A stretch of 44,691 nt of DNA from contig JAQBOK010000010.1 in assembly GCA_028288085.1 (NCBI GenBank), positions 1-44,691 on the forward strand, read 5' to 3'. The notes below the pieces were generated by a model, which did no database searches, was not told the DNA's origin, and worked only from the letters and a program-made list of their open reading frames with translations. The number at the start of each line of letters is the position of its first letter. Within the stretch, counting starts at the first letter, position 1. The stretch is from Mucilaginibacter sp. (GTDB taxonomy: Bacteria; Bacteroidota; Bacteroidia; Sphingobacteriales; Sphingobacteriaceae). Shown in pieces: positions 33,401 to 41,074 of the stretch. A program made the position numbers and the translations under genes.

Positions 33401-34055
33401 ATCTATCCTGCAGGACCAATTATGGTTTTACCTTTTCGTCAGACGACGGTTGGAAGAAAAGGAACAGCCATTAATTAAGGCCGACCAATGGTTTGAATGG
33501 GGTGGCAAAGCAAGCGTGGCTTTGTATGGATTAAGGGACCTGATAGGCGAGGATAGTTTAAATGCTGCTTTGCGCGAGTTTAAAAATGCTTATGCCTTTA
33601 AAAGCAAACCACCCTATGCAGGCAGTAATGATCTGTACCGTTATCTAAAAAAACATGTACCCGACTCGTTGCAATACTATTTAACAGATACCTGGCAAAA
33701 GATAACCTTGTATGATAATAAAATGGCAGACGTTAAAGTCGTGCCTACCGGCAACAAAAACGAATATAAAGTAACGCTTACTGTAAATGTTGGCAAGGTT
33801 TGGATCGATAACAAAGGCAACGATGTGCCGGCTAAAAATATGAATGATTATATTGACATAGGAGTATTTGCAGCCAATAGTAACAACAAACAAGGCCGTT
33901 CAAAAGTTAATCCGCTTTACCTGAAGAAATATAAACTTACTGCCGGTCAGCATATAATTAGTGTAATTGTTAAAGGGAAACCGGTAAGCGTTGGTATTGA
34001 TCCTTATGCTAAGCTCATAGATAGGATGCCAAACGATAATATGAAAGATATGTAA
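30417..34055 (+). CDS. ABC-2 permease fused to M1-peptidase-like domain
   Basis: A 1212-residue fusion. About residues 1-590 form a membrane part with roughly twelve helices in two halves (six each, separated by a loop near 265-315), followed by a large extracytoplasmic part (about 600-1212). The latter has the layout of M1 metallopeptidases (beta domain about 620-830, catalytic domain about 840-1130, C-terminal beta domain). The zinc motif HExxH is replaced by R950-L-L-A-Q954 in TTRLLAQQWWRYQ, so both His and the Glu are lost; a Glu (E974, in PEGLATY) remains near the third-ligand position. It is thus a pseudo-peptidase, probably a binding module. It is the last gene of the operon, before a terminator. 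Confidence 0.85.
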   Translation: MFWKIILFEVQNRIRRPAAYLYFAAALIFTISVFATGSLPLGEKEHINAPFLIAMWCAGITMLMMLVSSSIMGMALYRDIEYNTKDYYLTYPITKAGYFWGRYLGSFLCMLFIASAIIIGAFIGTKVGPLMGWRDPKEYGPNKLIYYLHPFLTIALPNLFFTSSLFFGLVAITRNVKVIYSGGILLFLGYFLSFFFLGHTNNTTVINLADPFGLNGVRLASGIATSIQKNTTLFPINGTFLLNRIIWSGAGLAILIFTYIRFNFEKFFSGKRDKAAIDDVVSKVKRPVMQNAKVSFAGSYNRSTIYNLTKIELMNIIRDNYFWIILSSGIVFLGFVFWMGNGDYGVPDFPRSVMLMEIFNDVFPFFIFFIIIFYTGETLHRDRATRYAFINDSLPPPNWVLNGSKLIALLFLGFGLSLIPLLTGMVVQVAKGFYHFNLSFYLIYVFTIILPRLLEMVLFAYVVHVVINNKFVAHGIGVSFWVAVFFLNVTGIFNYNLLTYSYTPWYGISDMDGLGHMLKPIYWFNMYWLLFGGLLTIVSALFYYRGVTSSFKERLQLLAERFDFKTRVFTGILAVSFLTVGAYNYYNVSYLNDFLTKTEGEDRAIIYEKKLKHYSTLPLPKVTRIKMYADLFPDKQQAFVRAFLTIVNKTDKPIVKFLLDGDELTDYSIKNNGNAVPFTYPLVYERGMFNWFKPKNDTAAFRLYQFPKPLAPGDSAVLEINSSVTYKGFSNGLYGEKLLKNGVFFIGGLPGLGYDDDDEVESRYVRKKNGLPEKKDEVVAQNDPEGIATLKAGKASDLLSLDVTVSTSDDQTAIASGELQKQWKQNGRNYYHYVQTNPGMYAPIGILSARYAKLHDSVQLDHPVNIDIYYHPDHKANINRFMAAYKDGLRYFNKVYGPYPFKDMRLAETSVFSPHDASLTALDTYSERFAWNADFTDPNQFDYCYFTTTRLLAQQWWRYQVAPNNTVGSLVIPEGLATYSALVMAEKKYGKENIKSILQDQLWFYLFVRRRLEEKEQPLIKADQWFEWGGKASVALYGLRDLIGEDSLNAALREFKNAYAFKSKPPYAGSNDLYRYLKKHVPDSLQYYLTDTWQKITLYDNKMADVKVVPTGNKNEYKVTLTVNVGKVWIDNKGNDVPAKNMNDYIDIGVFAANSNNKQGRSKVNPLYLKKYKLTAGQHIISVIVKGKPVSVGIDPYAKLIDRMPNDNMKDM

Positions 34056-34061
34056 TTGCCG

Positions 34062-34092
34062 GGCGGTGCCGTTAGTACGGCATCGCCTTTTT
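34062..34092 (+). terminator. Rho-independent terminator of the ABC operon
   Basis: GGCGGTGCCGT (34062-34072) pairs with ACGGCATCGCC (34077-34087) over 11 bp with one G-U pair, loop TAGT, and is followed by T5. It lies 6 bp after the last stop codon of the operon. Confidence 0.9.
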
Positions 34093-34167
34093 GGTAATTG
34101 TGCAAGCTATTATGGTTTAGTGCCTTTTTATTGATATATATTAGCAGCTAAATCAACCTAAAATATA

Positions 34168-35331
34168 ATGCTGCCTGCTAACGAAACTATAATACTGTCG
34201 CTCCAATCAGAATTACTAAAATTATACCCTCAAATACCTAAATTTAAAAAAACCTATTTAGAAATACTCAAAATTTCTCGAAGGGAAGTACCTATTGCCA
34301 ACCTTTTAGCTTATTTCTTTGATCCGAATGAAAGTCATAAACTGGGAAATTTGTTTATAAAGGCGTTACTTGAAACAGATTGCTACGACCTTAAAACTCA
34401 TAAAACGGCAAACGAGTTATTTAAAAACGGTTACCTGCATACCGAAAATGGCCTGATAGCTAATCCGCAATTTGCATTGAATGAAGTTACAGCAGTAGAG
34501 GTAAAGCCCGAAGACCCTACCGATGAGTATAAAAGGATAGATATACTTATTAAAGCCCAACAGTTTATTATAGCGATTGAATTTAAGATCAACCATGTTT
34601 TAGATAATCCTTTGCATCTTTACGAGAAACATATTCTTAAGAACCACTGTACAGAAAATAATAAACCTGTATTTTTTGTAGTGCTGTCCCCATCATCAAA
34701 GCAGCAGGAAAATCAGGATATAGCAAGCGACACCTTTAAACAAGTGATTATGAGCGCTTTCGTCGAAAAAATCAAGCATCACTTAACCGGAGAAATTCTT
34801 AACAAAATAAAGGCAAATGATTACTATCCGCTATTAAATGACTTTATTCAAACCATTGAAAATAGGAAAAAACATAAGGATGTGCGAGATTTGCTATTGG
34901 CAAGTACCAATGTGGTTGAATTGTATAAAAGCCTTGTAAAAAATAAGTTAACACAAACGTTTCAAACGCAATCTGCTGAACAGGTTAATGGGGTGGTTAA
35001 AAAATTAATTGCGATAGAAGAGGATATCACAACTAAGCTTAATTCGGTAAAAAAAGAGTTTAAAGATGCTAAATACAAGGAAATAGATTGTTTTGAAGGA
35101 TTTGTTGAGATTGCAATGCCCAACAGCAGCAATGCAATAAAATGCAGGTTAACACTTGAAGGATGGAAATTAGAAGTGTGGGAAAATGTGCCCGGTAAAG
35201 GGTTTACTAACAAAAATAACAATATTCCAAATGCACCTTTTAGATATGAAACCAGCAGTGCAACCATGGCAACAAAAATTAAACATATTATTGCAAATGG
35301 TGTTACTATTGAAGATGAACTGGTTGAATAA
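34168..35331 (+). CDS. PD-(D/E)XK nuclease superfamily protein
   Basis: A 387-residue protein resembling the PDDEXK_4 group. The N-terminus has the family-type ISRREVPIANLLAYFFDPNE. The putative active site is D125 (KRIDILIKA) followed by E138-F-K140 (AIEFKIN), which matches the D-x(n)-ExK layout. Helices and a beta-rich C-terminal domain follow. No methyltransferase, helicase or toxin gene is attached, so it is not part of an obvious restriction system; a solitary defence or DNA-repair role would be speculation. It lies 112 bp after the ABC operon behind a terminator, so it needs its own promoter, which I could not find. Confidence 0.8.
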   Translation: MLPANETIILSLQSELLKLYPQIPKFKKTYLEILKISRREVPIANLLAYFFDPNESHKLGNLFIKALLETDCYDLKTHKTANELFKNGYLHTENGLIANPQFALNEVTAVEVKPEDPTDEYKRIDILIKAQQFIIAIEFKINHVLDNPLHLYEKHILKNHCTENNKPVFFVVLSPSSKQQENQDIASDTFKQVIMSAFVEKIKHHLTGEILNKIKANDYYPLLNDFIQTIENRKKHKDVRDLLLASTNVVELYKSLVKNKLTQTFQTQSAEQVNGVVKKLIAIEEDITTKLNSVKKEFKDAKYKEIDCFEGFVEIAMPNSSNAIKCRLTLEGWKLEVWENVPGKGFTNKNNNIPNAPFRYETSSATMATKIKHIIANGVTIEDELVE

Positions 35332-35483
35332 AGTAATTAGTTAATAAATAAAGTATAAATAAAGTCAGTTTCCACATCCCATAATTAACAATATTATGCG
35401 TGTTAGAGGAACTATGTTAGTAATTTCTGTTTCAGAATCCCCTAAGTAGCATATGTTTTACATTTTAATAACAATTCTTTGAT

Positions 35484-35491
35484 TATCTTTG
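35484..35491 (+). promoter_or_regulatory. Possible -7 element for rpoD
   Basis: TATCTTTG matches TAnnTTTG about 205 bp before the rpoD ATG (35696). There is no clear -33 TTTG at the expected distance. If used, it produces a leader of about 200 nt containing the hairpin at 35531-35561. The rest of the 364-bp gap shows no gene. Confidence 0.5.
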
Positions 35492-35530
35492 TAAATAATT
35501 AATATAATAAAGATTGACTACTCCTTTTAC

Positions 35531-35561
35531 ATGCTGCATAAAAATAAATTTTTTGCAGCAT
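35531..35561 (+). promoter_or_regulatory. Stem-loop in the rpoD leader
   Basis: ATGCTGCA (35531-35538) pairs perfectly with TGCAGCAT (35554-35561), and with one bulged T five more A-T pairs (35540-35544 with 35549-35553) form on top, leaving a 4-nt loop. There is no following T-run, so it is not a terminator. A role in RNA stability or translation of rpoD is possible. Confidence 0.45.
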
Positions 35562-35695
35562 TGGCAACTTCAATTATTACCGATCCTGCTATTAGCAATA
35601 TGAAGAAGCCATAATTTGTAATTTACTTATTTCTTTTCATGGTAACCCAATTAGTTATTAAAAATTGGTTATACCCGATTGAACATTAATTAAAA

Positions 35696-36553
35696 ATGAG
35701 ACAACTAAAAATAACCCAATCCATCACCAATCGCGAATCACAGTCGCTTGAAAAGTATTTACATGAAATTGGTAAGGTGGATTTAATTACTGCGCAAGAA
35801 GAAGTGATATTAGCCCAAAAGATCCGTGAGGGTGACCAGGCCGCTTTGGAGCGCTTAACTAAAACAAATCTTCGTTTTGTGGTGTCGGTTGCTAAGCAAT
35901 ACCAGAGCCAGGGGCTTACTTTAGGCGATCTGATCAATGAAGGTAACCTCGGCTTGATCAAAGCTGCTAAGCGTTTTGATGAAACCAAGGGCTTTAAATT
36001 TATTTCATACGCGGTATGGTGGATACGCCAATCTATTTTGTCGGCTGTTGCCGAACAATCAAGGATTGTACGTTTACCTTTAAATCAGATCGGATCTTTA
36101 AGTAAGATCCATAAATCTGCCTCCAAACTGGAGCAGCATCTGGAACGCCAGCCTACGCCGGAAGAATTGGCAGATGATTTGGAAACTACTGTCGAAAAAA
36201 TATCCGACTCATTATCCAATTCTGGTCGCCAGGTGTCTGTTGATGCACCATTTATTACAGGTGAAGAAAATACCTTGCTTGATGTTTTGCAAAGCACTGA
36301 TGCAGGTACCGACAATGATCTGATGATCGACTCTCTGTCGCAGGAGATTAAACGTTCATTAAGTGTTTTAGCTGAACGTGACAGACAAGTTATCGTGCTA
36401 TTTTTTGGATTAGGCAGCAATGCTGCACATTCATTAGAAGAAATAGGCGAAAAATTTAGCTTAACCCGCGAACGTGTTCGCCAGATAAAAGATAAAGCGT
36501 TAATGCGCCTGAGACATAACTCAAGAGCAAATTTGTTGCAATCTTATTTATAA
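35696..36553 (+). CDS. rpoD: Primary sigma factor RpoD/SigA
   Basis: Housekeeping sigma factor of the Bacteroidota type, 285 residues, lacking region 1.1. Region 1.2 starts at [16 protein letters not shown]; region 2 contains [33 protein letters not shown] and [13 protein letters not shown]; region 3 has [14 protein letters not shown]; region 4 has the helix-turn-helix [19 protein letters not shown]. This factor recognises the -33/-7 promoters listed above. The ATG at 35696 gives the usual N-terminus [10 protein letters not shown]. It appears monocistronic, with a terminator 28 bp after the stop codon. Confidence 0.96.
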   Translation: MRQLKITQSITNRESQSLEKYLHEIGKVDLITAQEEVILAQKIREGDQAALERLTKTNLRFVVSVAKQYQSQGLTLGDLINEGNLGLIKAAKRFDETKGFKFISYAVWWIRQSILSAVAEQSRIVRLPLNQIGSLSKIHKSASKLEQHLERQPTPEELADDLETTVEKISDSLSNSGRQVSVDAPFITGEENTLLDVLQSTDAGTDNDLMIDSLSQEIKRSLSVLAERDRQVIVLFFGLGSNAAHSLEEIGEKFSLTRERVRQIKDKALMRLRHNSRANLLQSYL

Positions 36554-36581
36554 GATAAGATTCAAATAAAATCACAAAACA

Positions 36582-36614
36582 AAAGAAGCAAGTCTGAACA
36601 AGGCTTGCTTTTTT
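36582..36614 (+). terminator. Rho-independent terminator after rpoD
   Basis: AAGCAAG (36586-36592) pairs with CTTGCTT (36604-36610), extended outward by one G-U and three A-T pairs to 11 bp, with a T-rich tail of 6 T. The stem is moderately strong. Confidence 0.8.
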
Positions 36615-36673
36615 ATTTGCGCCCAGCAGGGTCTCCCGAAGTGGACCGTCTCACTGCGTTAATTTTGAAAATA

Positions 36674-37183
36674 TTATTTTTCGTAAGCCTCCTTAAGGGC
36701 TGCGATATCAAGTTTTTGCATCTTCATTAGTGCTGCCATAACATTGTTTGTTTTTTCGGCATCCTTATCCTGCAGCATATCCTGTAGTACTGTCGGTACA
36801 ATTTGCCACGACAAACCAAATTTGTCTTTGAGCCAGCCACAAACCTGTGCTTTTTCATCACCACCCTGAGAGAGTTTTTCCCAGTAATAATCTACTTCTC
36901 CCTGGTTCTCACAATTGACGATAAATGATACGGCTTCATTAAATTTGAAGATCGGCCCCGCATTCAATGCCATAAATGTTTGTCCTTCAATCTCAAATTC
37001 AAGAGTCATAACGGCACCTGCTTTTAGGCCATGCATTACATGCCCATCTTTTGCATAATGAGAAACCCTGCCTGTTTTTCGGGCGTTCTTAAAAACAGAA
37101 ATGTAAAAATCAACAGCCTCTTCAGCTTGTTTGTCAAACCATAAATTGGTAGTGATCTTTGGTGCAATAATTTTCTTTTCCAT
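36674..37183 (-). CDS. PhnB-like VOC family protein
   Basis: Protein of the vicinal oxygen chelate superfamily, '3-demethylubiquinone-9 methyltransferase-like' PhnB subgroup. The start PKITTNLWFDKQAEEAVDFY is the first beta-alpha-beta unit; GAVMTLEFEIEGQTFMALN and FGLSWQIVPTVLQDM are typical. Length 169 residues. Members of this group usually lack a demonstrated activity, so the family name should not be read as a methyltransferase. A near-consensus -7 box (CATCTTTG on the minus strand, 37214-37221) lies 31 bp upstream. It converges with rpoD. Confidence 0.88.
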   Translation of the reverse strand: MEKKIIAPKITTNLWFDKQAEEAVDFYISVFKNARKTGRVSHYAKDGHVMHGLKAGAVMTLEFEIEGQTFMALNAGPIFKFNEAVSFIVNCENQGEVDYYWEKLSQGGDEKAQVCGWLKDKFGLSWQIVPTVLQDMLQDKDAEKTNNVMAALMKMQKLDIAALKEAYEK

Positions 37184-37360
37184 CGTAATAGATTTTAATT
37201 TGGTTTACTTATACAAAGATGGGATGGGAAATGGAACGGTAAAATGCGTGAAACTGACATTCGTAGGGGTTAAATGCGACACAGCCTTTTATTGTCGCCG
37301 CTACAAAGAATAAAAATTTAATGAATGAATTTTATTTTAGTTCAGAATGGCCTTGTACCC

Positions 37361-38167
37361 TTAAAAAGAGCAATTCAGCCAGCTATCAACCTTAAATTCA
37401 TAATGCAAAATAGCAGACAAATTAATGCTATTGACCACTTTCCAACGATCAAGTTCGTCCAAAAACTCTGGAACTGGAAGCCCGGCCTGTAATGCAGCAT
37501 GGCAGTAAAAATCAGCCTTCGCGGGATGATCAGGACTACAGGCATTGAAAACGAAGCCAAAAGCATTTTGCTTTAGAATTGAAATACTAATGCCGATACA
37601 ATCATCAAGATGGATCAAATTAACCGGTGCCCTACCATTAGGTATATCTTTTTTACCGGCAAAAAAGCGACCGGGATGCCGGCCGGGGCCAACTAATCCG
37701 CCAAAACGGAGAATGGTAGTTTTAAACGACGTCTGTTGTTGCAATATTTGCTCGGCTTCCAGCAATACAAAACCTGATTCAGTTTCCGGGGCCGTATCGG
37801 TCAGTTCATCTGCTACGCTGTTATGGTCACCATATACACCTGTTGAGCTGATATAAATAACCTTCGATATTTGATATTGCTGAATGGCCTGAATTATTCT
37901 TTGAAGCTTTGATGTGTACCCTGCCGTTTCACCCTTACGGAACCTTGGCGGAATACTGATAAACAGCACATCACATTCAAAAAATTGGGGATCAAAACTT
38001 TCACTCTCAGCACTGATCTGTACTAAATAAGGCTGAACGCCAACATCTGCAAACTTAGTTAGCTTCTGTTCTGAAGTGGTTGAACCTTTAACCGCAATGC
38101 CCTGTTCTACCAGTTCCCCGGCTAAAGCCATGCCATACCATCCGCAACCTAAAATACTTATTACCAT
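37361..38167 (-). CDS. NAD-dependent epimerase/dehydratase-like protein
   Basis: Extended-SDR-type protein of 268 residues resembling YeeZ. The nucleotide-binding start is ISILGCGWYGMALAGEL (GxGxxG-like). The substrate region contains YISSTGVYGDHNS, with a Ser-Ser-Thr and a Tyr at the positions used in catalysis, but the Tyr-x-x-x-Lys lysine is replaced: the helix reads LLEAEQIL, so the classical catalytic Lys is not evident. Later motifs ILRFGGLVGPGRHP and VNLIHLDDC are usual. It may bind NAD(P) without being a normal epimerase. It lies 154 bp downstream of rhaB on the same strand; co-transcription is possible but unproved. Confidence 0.85.
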   Translation of the reverse strand: MVISILGCGWYGMALAGELVEQGIAVKGSTTSEQKLTKFADVGVQPYLVQISAESESFDPQFFECDVLFISIPPRFRKGETAGYTSKLQRIIQAIQQYQISKVIYISSTGVYGDHNSVADELTDTAPETESGFVLLEAEQILQQQTSFKTTILRFGGLVGPGRHPGRFFAGKKDIPNGRAPVNLIHLDDCIGISISILKQNAFGFVFNACSPDHPAKADFYCHAALQAGLPVPEFLDELDRWKVVNSINLSAILHYEFKVDSWLNCSF

Positions 38168-38321
38168 GTTATGAAAGTAAAGGTAAGGATTGCTCTGCAG
38201 TTTAATTGCTGGCGCATATCAGAAACGATAGAGTGGTTTATCAAAACCAGCGAATGTTGCTTTTCGTTAACGGCCATTGAAATCCAGGGAACAATCCATC
38301 AATCCAGGAACAATATAAGCC

Positions 38322-39674
38322 TTATTGAATTTCTTTATTCGCCGAATAGTATTTTAACTGGATCAGGTCATTAGGAACAGGTTTGCTGTTCCATTCCCGG
38401 TGTATGGCCAATGCTGCCCCTATCGCGGTTGCCTGTGCCATAGAGGCGGCAAATACTTCAATTCCCGGGAAAGCGATGGCCAGCAAATGCATAAAAACGC
38501 TGTTCTTGCTAAAGCCGCCATCTATAAATATTCTTTTTACAGAAGTACCTTCAAGCACCAGTTGCGTTGAAATCGCCTGTAAACGCACAAGGTCCAGCAT
38601 CAATTGGTGGTAGGCCTCCGTATCATTTTTGAAATGTGAAAGCGCTCTTTTAGCGAAATTAATATCCTGTGGAAGGTTTGTTTTAAGATGTTTAGTGATT
38701 TCAGGATCAAAAATCACGTTCCTGAATTTGATGGTATCCTGGTTGAAATGGTCTGCGATCCGCTTCACCTGCTGCTCGTGTTCAAACCCCGAAAATAACC
38801 TGGCAGCTTTTACCGGTTTTCCCTGGTATTGCAAGTAGCTTAAACAATCCTGTTTCAATTCTCCCGCGGATAAAGGCAATTGATTAAAAGGGTTTAAGCT
38901 GATGTTCCAGGTCCCGGTCGAAATCAGGATAAAAGGCTCACTGAAACTCACTAAATAAGGGATAAGTGCTGCTGAGCTATCGTGCAAGCCGATACCTATC
39001 TTATAATTGTTGAAATGCGTTGATTGAAAAACATTAATGGATGGTACAAAGGGCGCCAATTTTGAAGAAATCCTTTCACTCTCTATCCATTCATGATAAC
39101 TGTTCTTTTCAAAGTTCCACATTGCCGTGTGGCAGCCAATACTGGTGATGTCTGAATAAGGTTTTTCAGTGAGCAAAAAACTTAGGTATTGTGGCAGGTG
39201 CAAGGCATATTTCAATTGCTTAAATATTTCCGGCTTTTCTTGTTTTAAACGATATAATTGTAAGCCCGAATTTAAGCTACCCAAAACAGGTGAGGCAGTT
39301 TCAATGCTGAATTTTTCTTCACCGCCATATTTGGAATAGAATTGTTTACTCAGCCTTTTGGGGTAAGGTTTCAGATAATTGTACAATGGTGTTAAGGCCT
39401 GCCCGTCATCGCCAATATAAACCAAACTTGCGCCGTATGCAGAAAAATTGACTGCTTTTACCTTAAATTCTTTAAGCTTGGCAACCTCCTTCAATGAATC
39501 AAAAACAGACAACCGCAGGCTCTCCAAATTTTCGCAGGCAAAGCCGTCCTCGTCAACAGTTTCCGTAAAACGAGCTGATTTCTCAAATACTATCTGGTAG
39601 TTCTCATCAAATAAAAATAGCTTCTTATTAGTTTTACCGGCATCAAATATGGCTATAACAGGTGTGGGGCTCAT
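38322..39674 (-). CDS. rhaB: FGGY sugar kinase, probable L-rhamnulokinase
   Basis: FGGY carbohydrate kinase that should phosphorylate L-rhamnulose to L-rhamnulose 1-phosphate. The phosphate-1 loop is IAIFDAGKTNKKLFLFD, the middle has DSSAALIPYL and STGTWNISLNPF (second phosphate region), and the adenosine region is FIDGGFSKNSVFMHLLA. The 450-residue length suits the Bacteroidota rhamnulokinase-like group. Sequence alone does not separate rhamnulokinase from fuculokinase, but the neighbours RhaI, RhaEW and RhaT decide it. It is 45 bp downstream of rhaI, on the same strand, and ends the operon. Confidence 0.85.
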   Translation of the reverse strand: MSPTPVIAIFDAGKTNKKLFLFDENYQIVFEKSARFTETVDEDGFACENLESLRLSVFDSLKEVAKLKEFKVKAVNFSAYGASLVYIGDDGQALTPLYNYLKPYPKRLSKQFYSKYGGEEKFSIETASPVLGSLNSGLQLYRLKQEKPEIFKQLKYALHLPQYLSFLLTEKPYSDITSIGCHTAMWNFEKNSYHEWIESERISSKLAPFVPSINVFQSTHFNNYKIGIGLHDSSAALIPYLVSFSEPFILISTGTWNISLNPFNQLPLSAGELKQDCLSYLQYQGKPVKAARLFSGFEHEQQVKRIADHFNQDTIKFRNVIFDPEITKHLKTNLPQDINFAKRALSHFKNDTEAYHQLMLDLVRLQAISTQLVLEGTSVKRIFIDGGFSKNSVFMHLLAIAFPGIEVFAASMAQATAIGAALAIHREWNSKPVPNDLIQLKYYSANKEIQ

Positions 39675-39719
39675 ATAATTAGTTAATTAACCATCAGGGT
39701 AATATTCCCTTTTTTTGCT

Positions 39720-40994
39720 TTATAATCCCGTAGCCACAGTTTTTAATCCCCGTTCTTTTATGAGATTTTCCCTTACATTCAGCTTTCTGTAAACATCAAT
39801 CGGGTTTAAGGCCCCCCCGGCACGTAAGCCCGCTTCTGCAACCAGCGGACGAACATCAGTCCTGTAGGCTTGCTGTAATATCTCTTGCGCCATTGTTACA
39901 TCATTAGCATTTTGGGCTGCAATAAGCGCAGCCTTGTCAACCAGCAAGGCCTGGGCGTAAGCTATCTTAATAGCTTGTACAGATTGCAACAAGTCCTCAA
40001 TCGGGTCTTTTACATTATGCGATGCATCAATCATCCAGCCGAGGTCGTGGGCATGGTTCATACCACGGGCATCCATGCCTTCCACCAGCTCATTAAATAT
40101 CAGGAATAACTGATAGGGGTTGATACTGCCTACTGTTAAATCATCATCACCATATTTGGAATCATTGAAATGGAAACCGGCCAGTTTGCCCTCCATCAGC
40201 AGTAAGGAAACAATTTGCTCGATATTGGCATTAGGCAAATGATGGCCCAGATCAACCAGGGTAAGCGCTTTAGGGCCAAGCTTTGAAGTGTATAATAACG
40301 ATTGGCCCCAATCGGCTATCGTTGTCGAATAAAAGTTTGGTTCGTAGCATTTGTACTCTACATACATTTTCCAATCATTTGGCAAGGCGGCGTATATTTC
40401 CTGTAAACTTTCCAATGTGTTTTGAAATGCCTTGCGAAAATTTAACTGGCCCGGAAAATTTGACCCATCCGAAAGCCATACCGATAATGCTTTTGAGTCA
40501 AGTTGAACGCCATATTTTATTACCTCAATATTGTGCTCAATGGCCTGCTTTCTTACTGCCTTATCCACATGGTGTAACGAGCCATATTTATAACTTAATT
40601 TCTGATCGGATTGGTCCTGGAAAGTATTGGAATTTACGGCATCGAAATGTAATCCATGGAGCGCTGCCAACGCTTTGATATCAGAAGCGTTTTCCGGTAT
40701 GTCCCAGGGAATATGCAGGGAGATGGAATTACTCGACCTGTTCAATGCATGGATTACCCCAACATCCGCTATCTTTTCTTCCAAACTGCGCGGCTCACCA
40801 CCGCCAGAAAAGCGCCCAAAGCGTGTACCGCCCGTACCCAATGCCCAGCTTGGTATAGTGATATTAAAAGCCTGCAGTTTGTGCATTACATCATCAATGT
40901 TCGGCAGACCGGCACTCACAAATTCAAATTTGCGTTGATGATCTGTTAAGCCTTGTTGATTGAACTCTTCAATTTTATATTTTTCTATCTGCAT
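39720..40994 (-). CDS. rhaI: L-rhamnose isomerase, RhaI type
   Basis: Metal-dependent xylose-isomerase-fold enzyme converting L-rhamnose to L-rhamnulose, of the type first known from Pseudomonas stutzeri rather than the E. coli RhaA type. Conserved active-site segments are visible: VEYKCYEPNFYSTTIADWG with the metal-binding Glu, ALTLVDLGHHLPNANIEQ with Asp and His, and GFHFNDSKYGDDDLTVGS with further metal ligands. The 424 residues are typical. It is 80 bp downstream of rhaEW, and a degenerate dispersed repeat sits in this gap, while rhaB follows after 45 bp. Confidence 0.92.
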   Translation of the reverse strand: MQIEKYKIEEFNQQGLTDHQRKFEFVSAGLPNIDDVMHKLQAFNITIPSWALGTGGTRFGRFSGGGEPRSLEEKIADVGVIHALNRSSNSISLHIPWDIPENASDIKALAALHGLHFDAVNSNTFQDQSDQKLSYKYGSLHHVDKAVRKQAIEHNIEVIKYGVQLDSKALSVWLSDGSNFPGQLNFRKAFQNTLESLQEIYAALPNDWKMYVEYKCYEPNFYSTTIADWGQSLLYTSKLGPKALTLVDLGHHLPNANIEQIVSLLLMEGKLAGFHFNDSKYGDDDLTVGSINPYQLFLIFNELVEGMDARGMNHAHDLGWMIDASHNVKDPIEDLLQSVQAIKIAYAQALLVDKAALIAAQNANDVTMAQEILQQAYRTDVRPLVAEAGLRAGGALNPIDVYRKLNVRENLIKERGLKTVATGL

Positions 40995-41018
40995 AATATA
41001 ATTGGTAATTATTAAACC

Positions 41019-41052
41019 ACGTTATTACGAGGAGTGACGAAGAAGCAATGAC
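41019..41052. repeat. Degenerate dispersed repeat between rhaEW and rhaI
   Basis: The stretch TTATTACGAGGAGTGACGAA plus GAAGCAATGAC resembles the 'GTCATTGCGAGGa..GACGAAGCAAT' repeats that I know are scattered between Bacteroidota genes. The ends GTTATTAC (41021-41028) and GCAATGAC (41045-41052) form an imperfect inverted pair. It lies inside the rha operon and could affect mRNA processing there. Confidence 0.5.
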
Positions 41053-41074
41053 ATGGAAATTTGTTTTTTTTAAC

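Noticed and set aside
34168..36553. Defence island hypothesis around the nuclease-like gene
   Set aside because: No methyltransferase, helicase, TIR, toxin-antitoxin or integrase genes are adjacent, and the next gene is the housekeeping rpoD.
36626..36657. GCAGGGTC with GACC and CTGC forming a bulged hairpin between rpoD and the VOC gene
   Set aside because: Needs a 6-nt bulge and has no T-run on either strand; the nearby rpoD terminator explains the spacer better.
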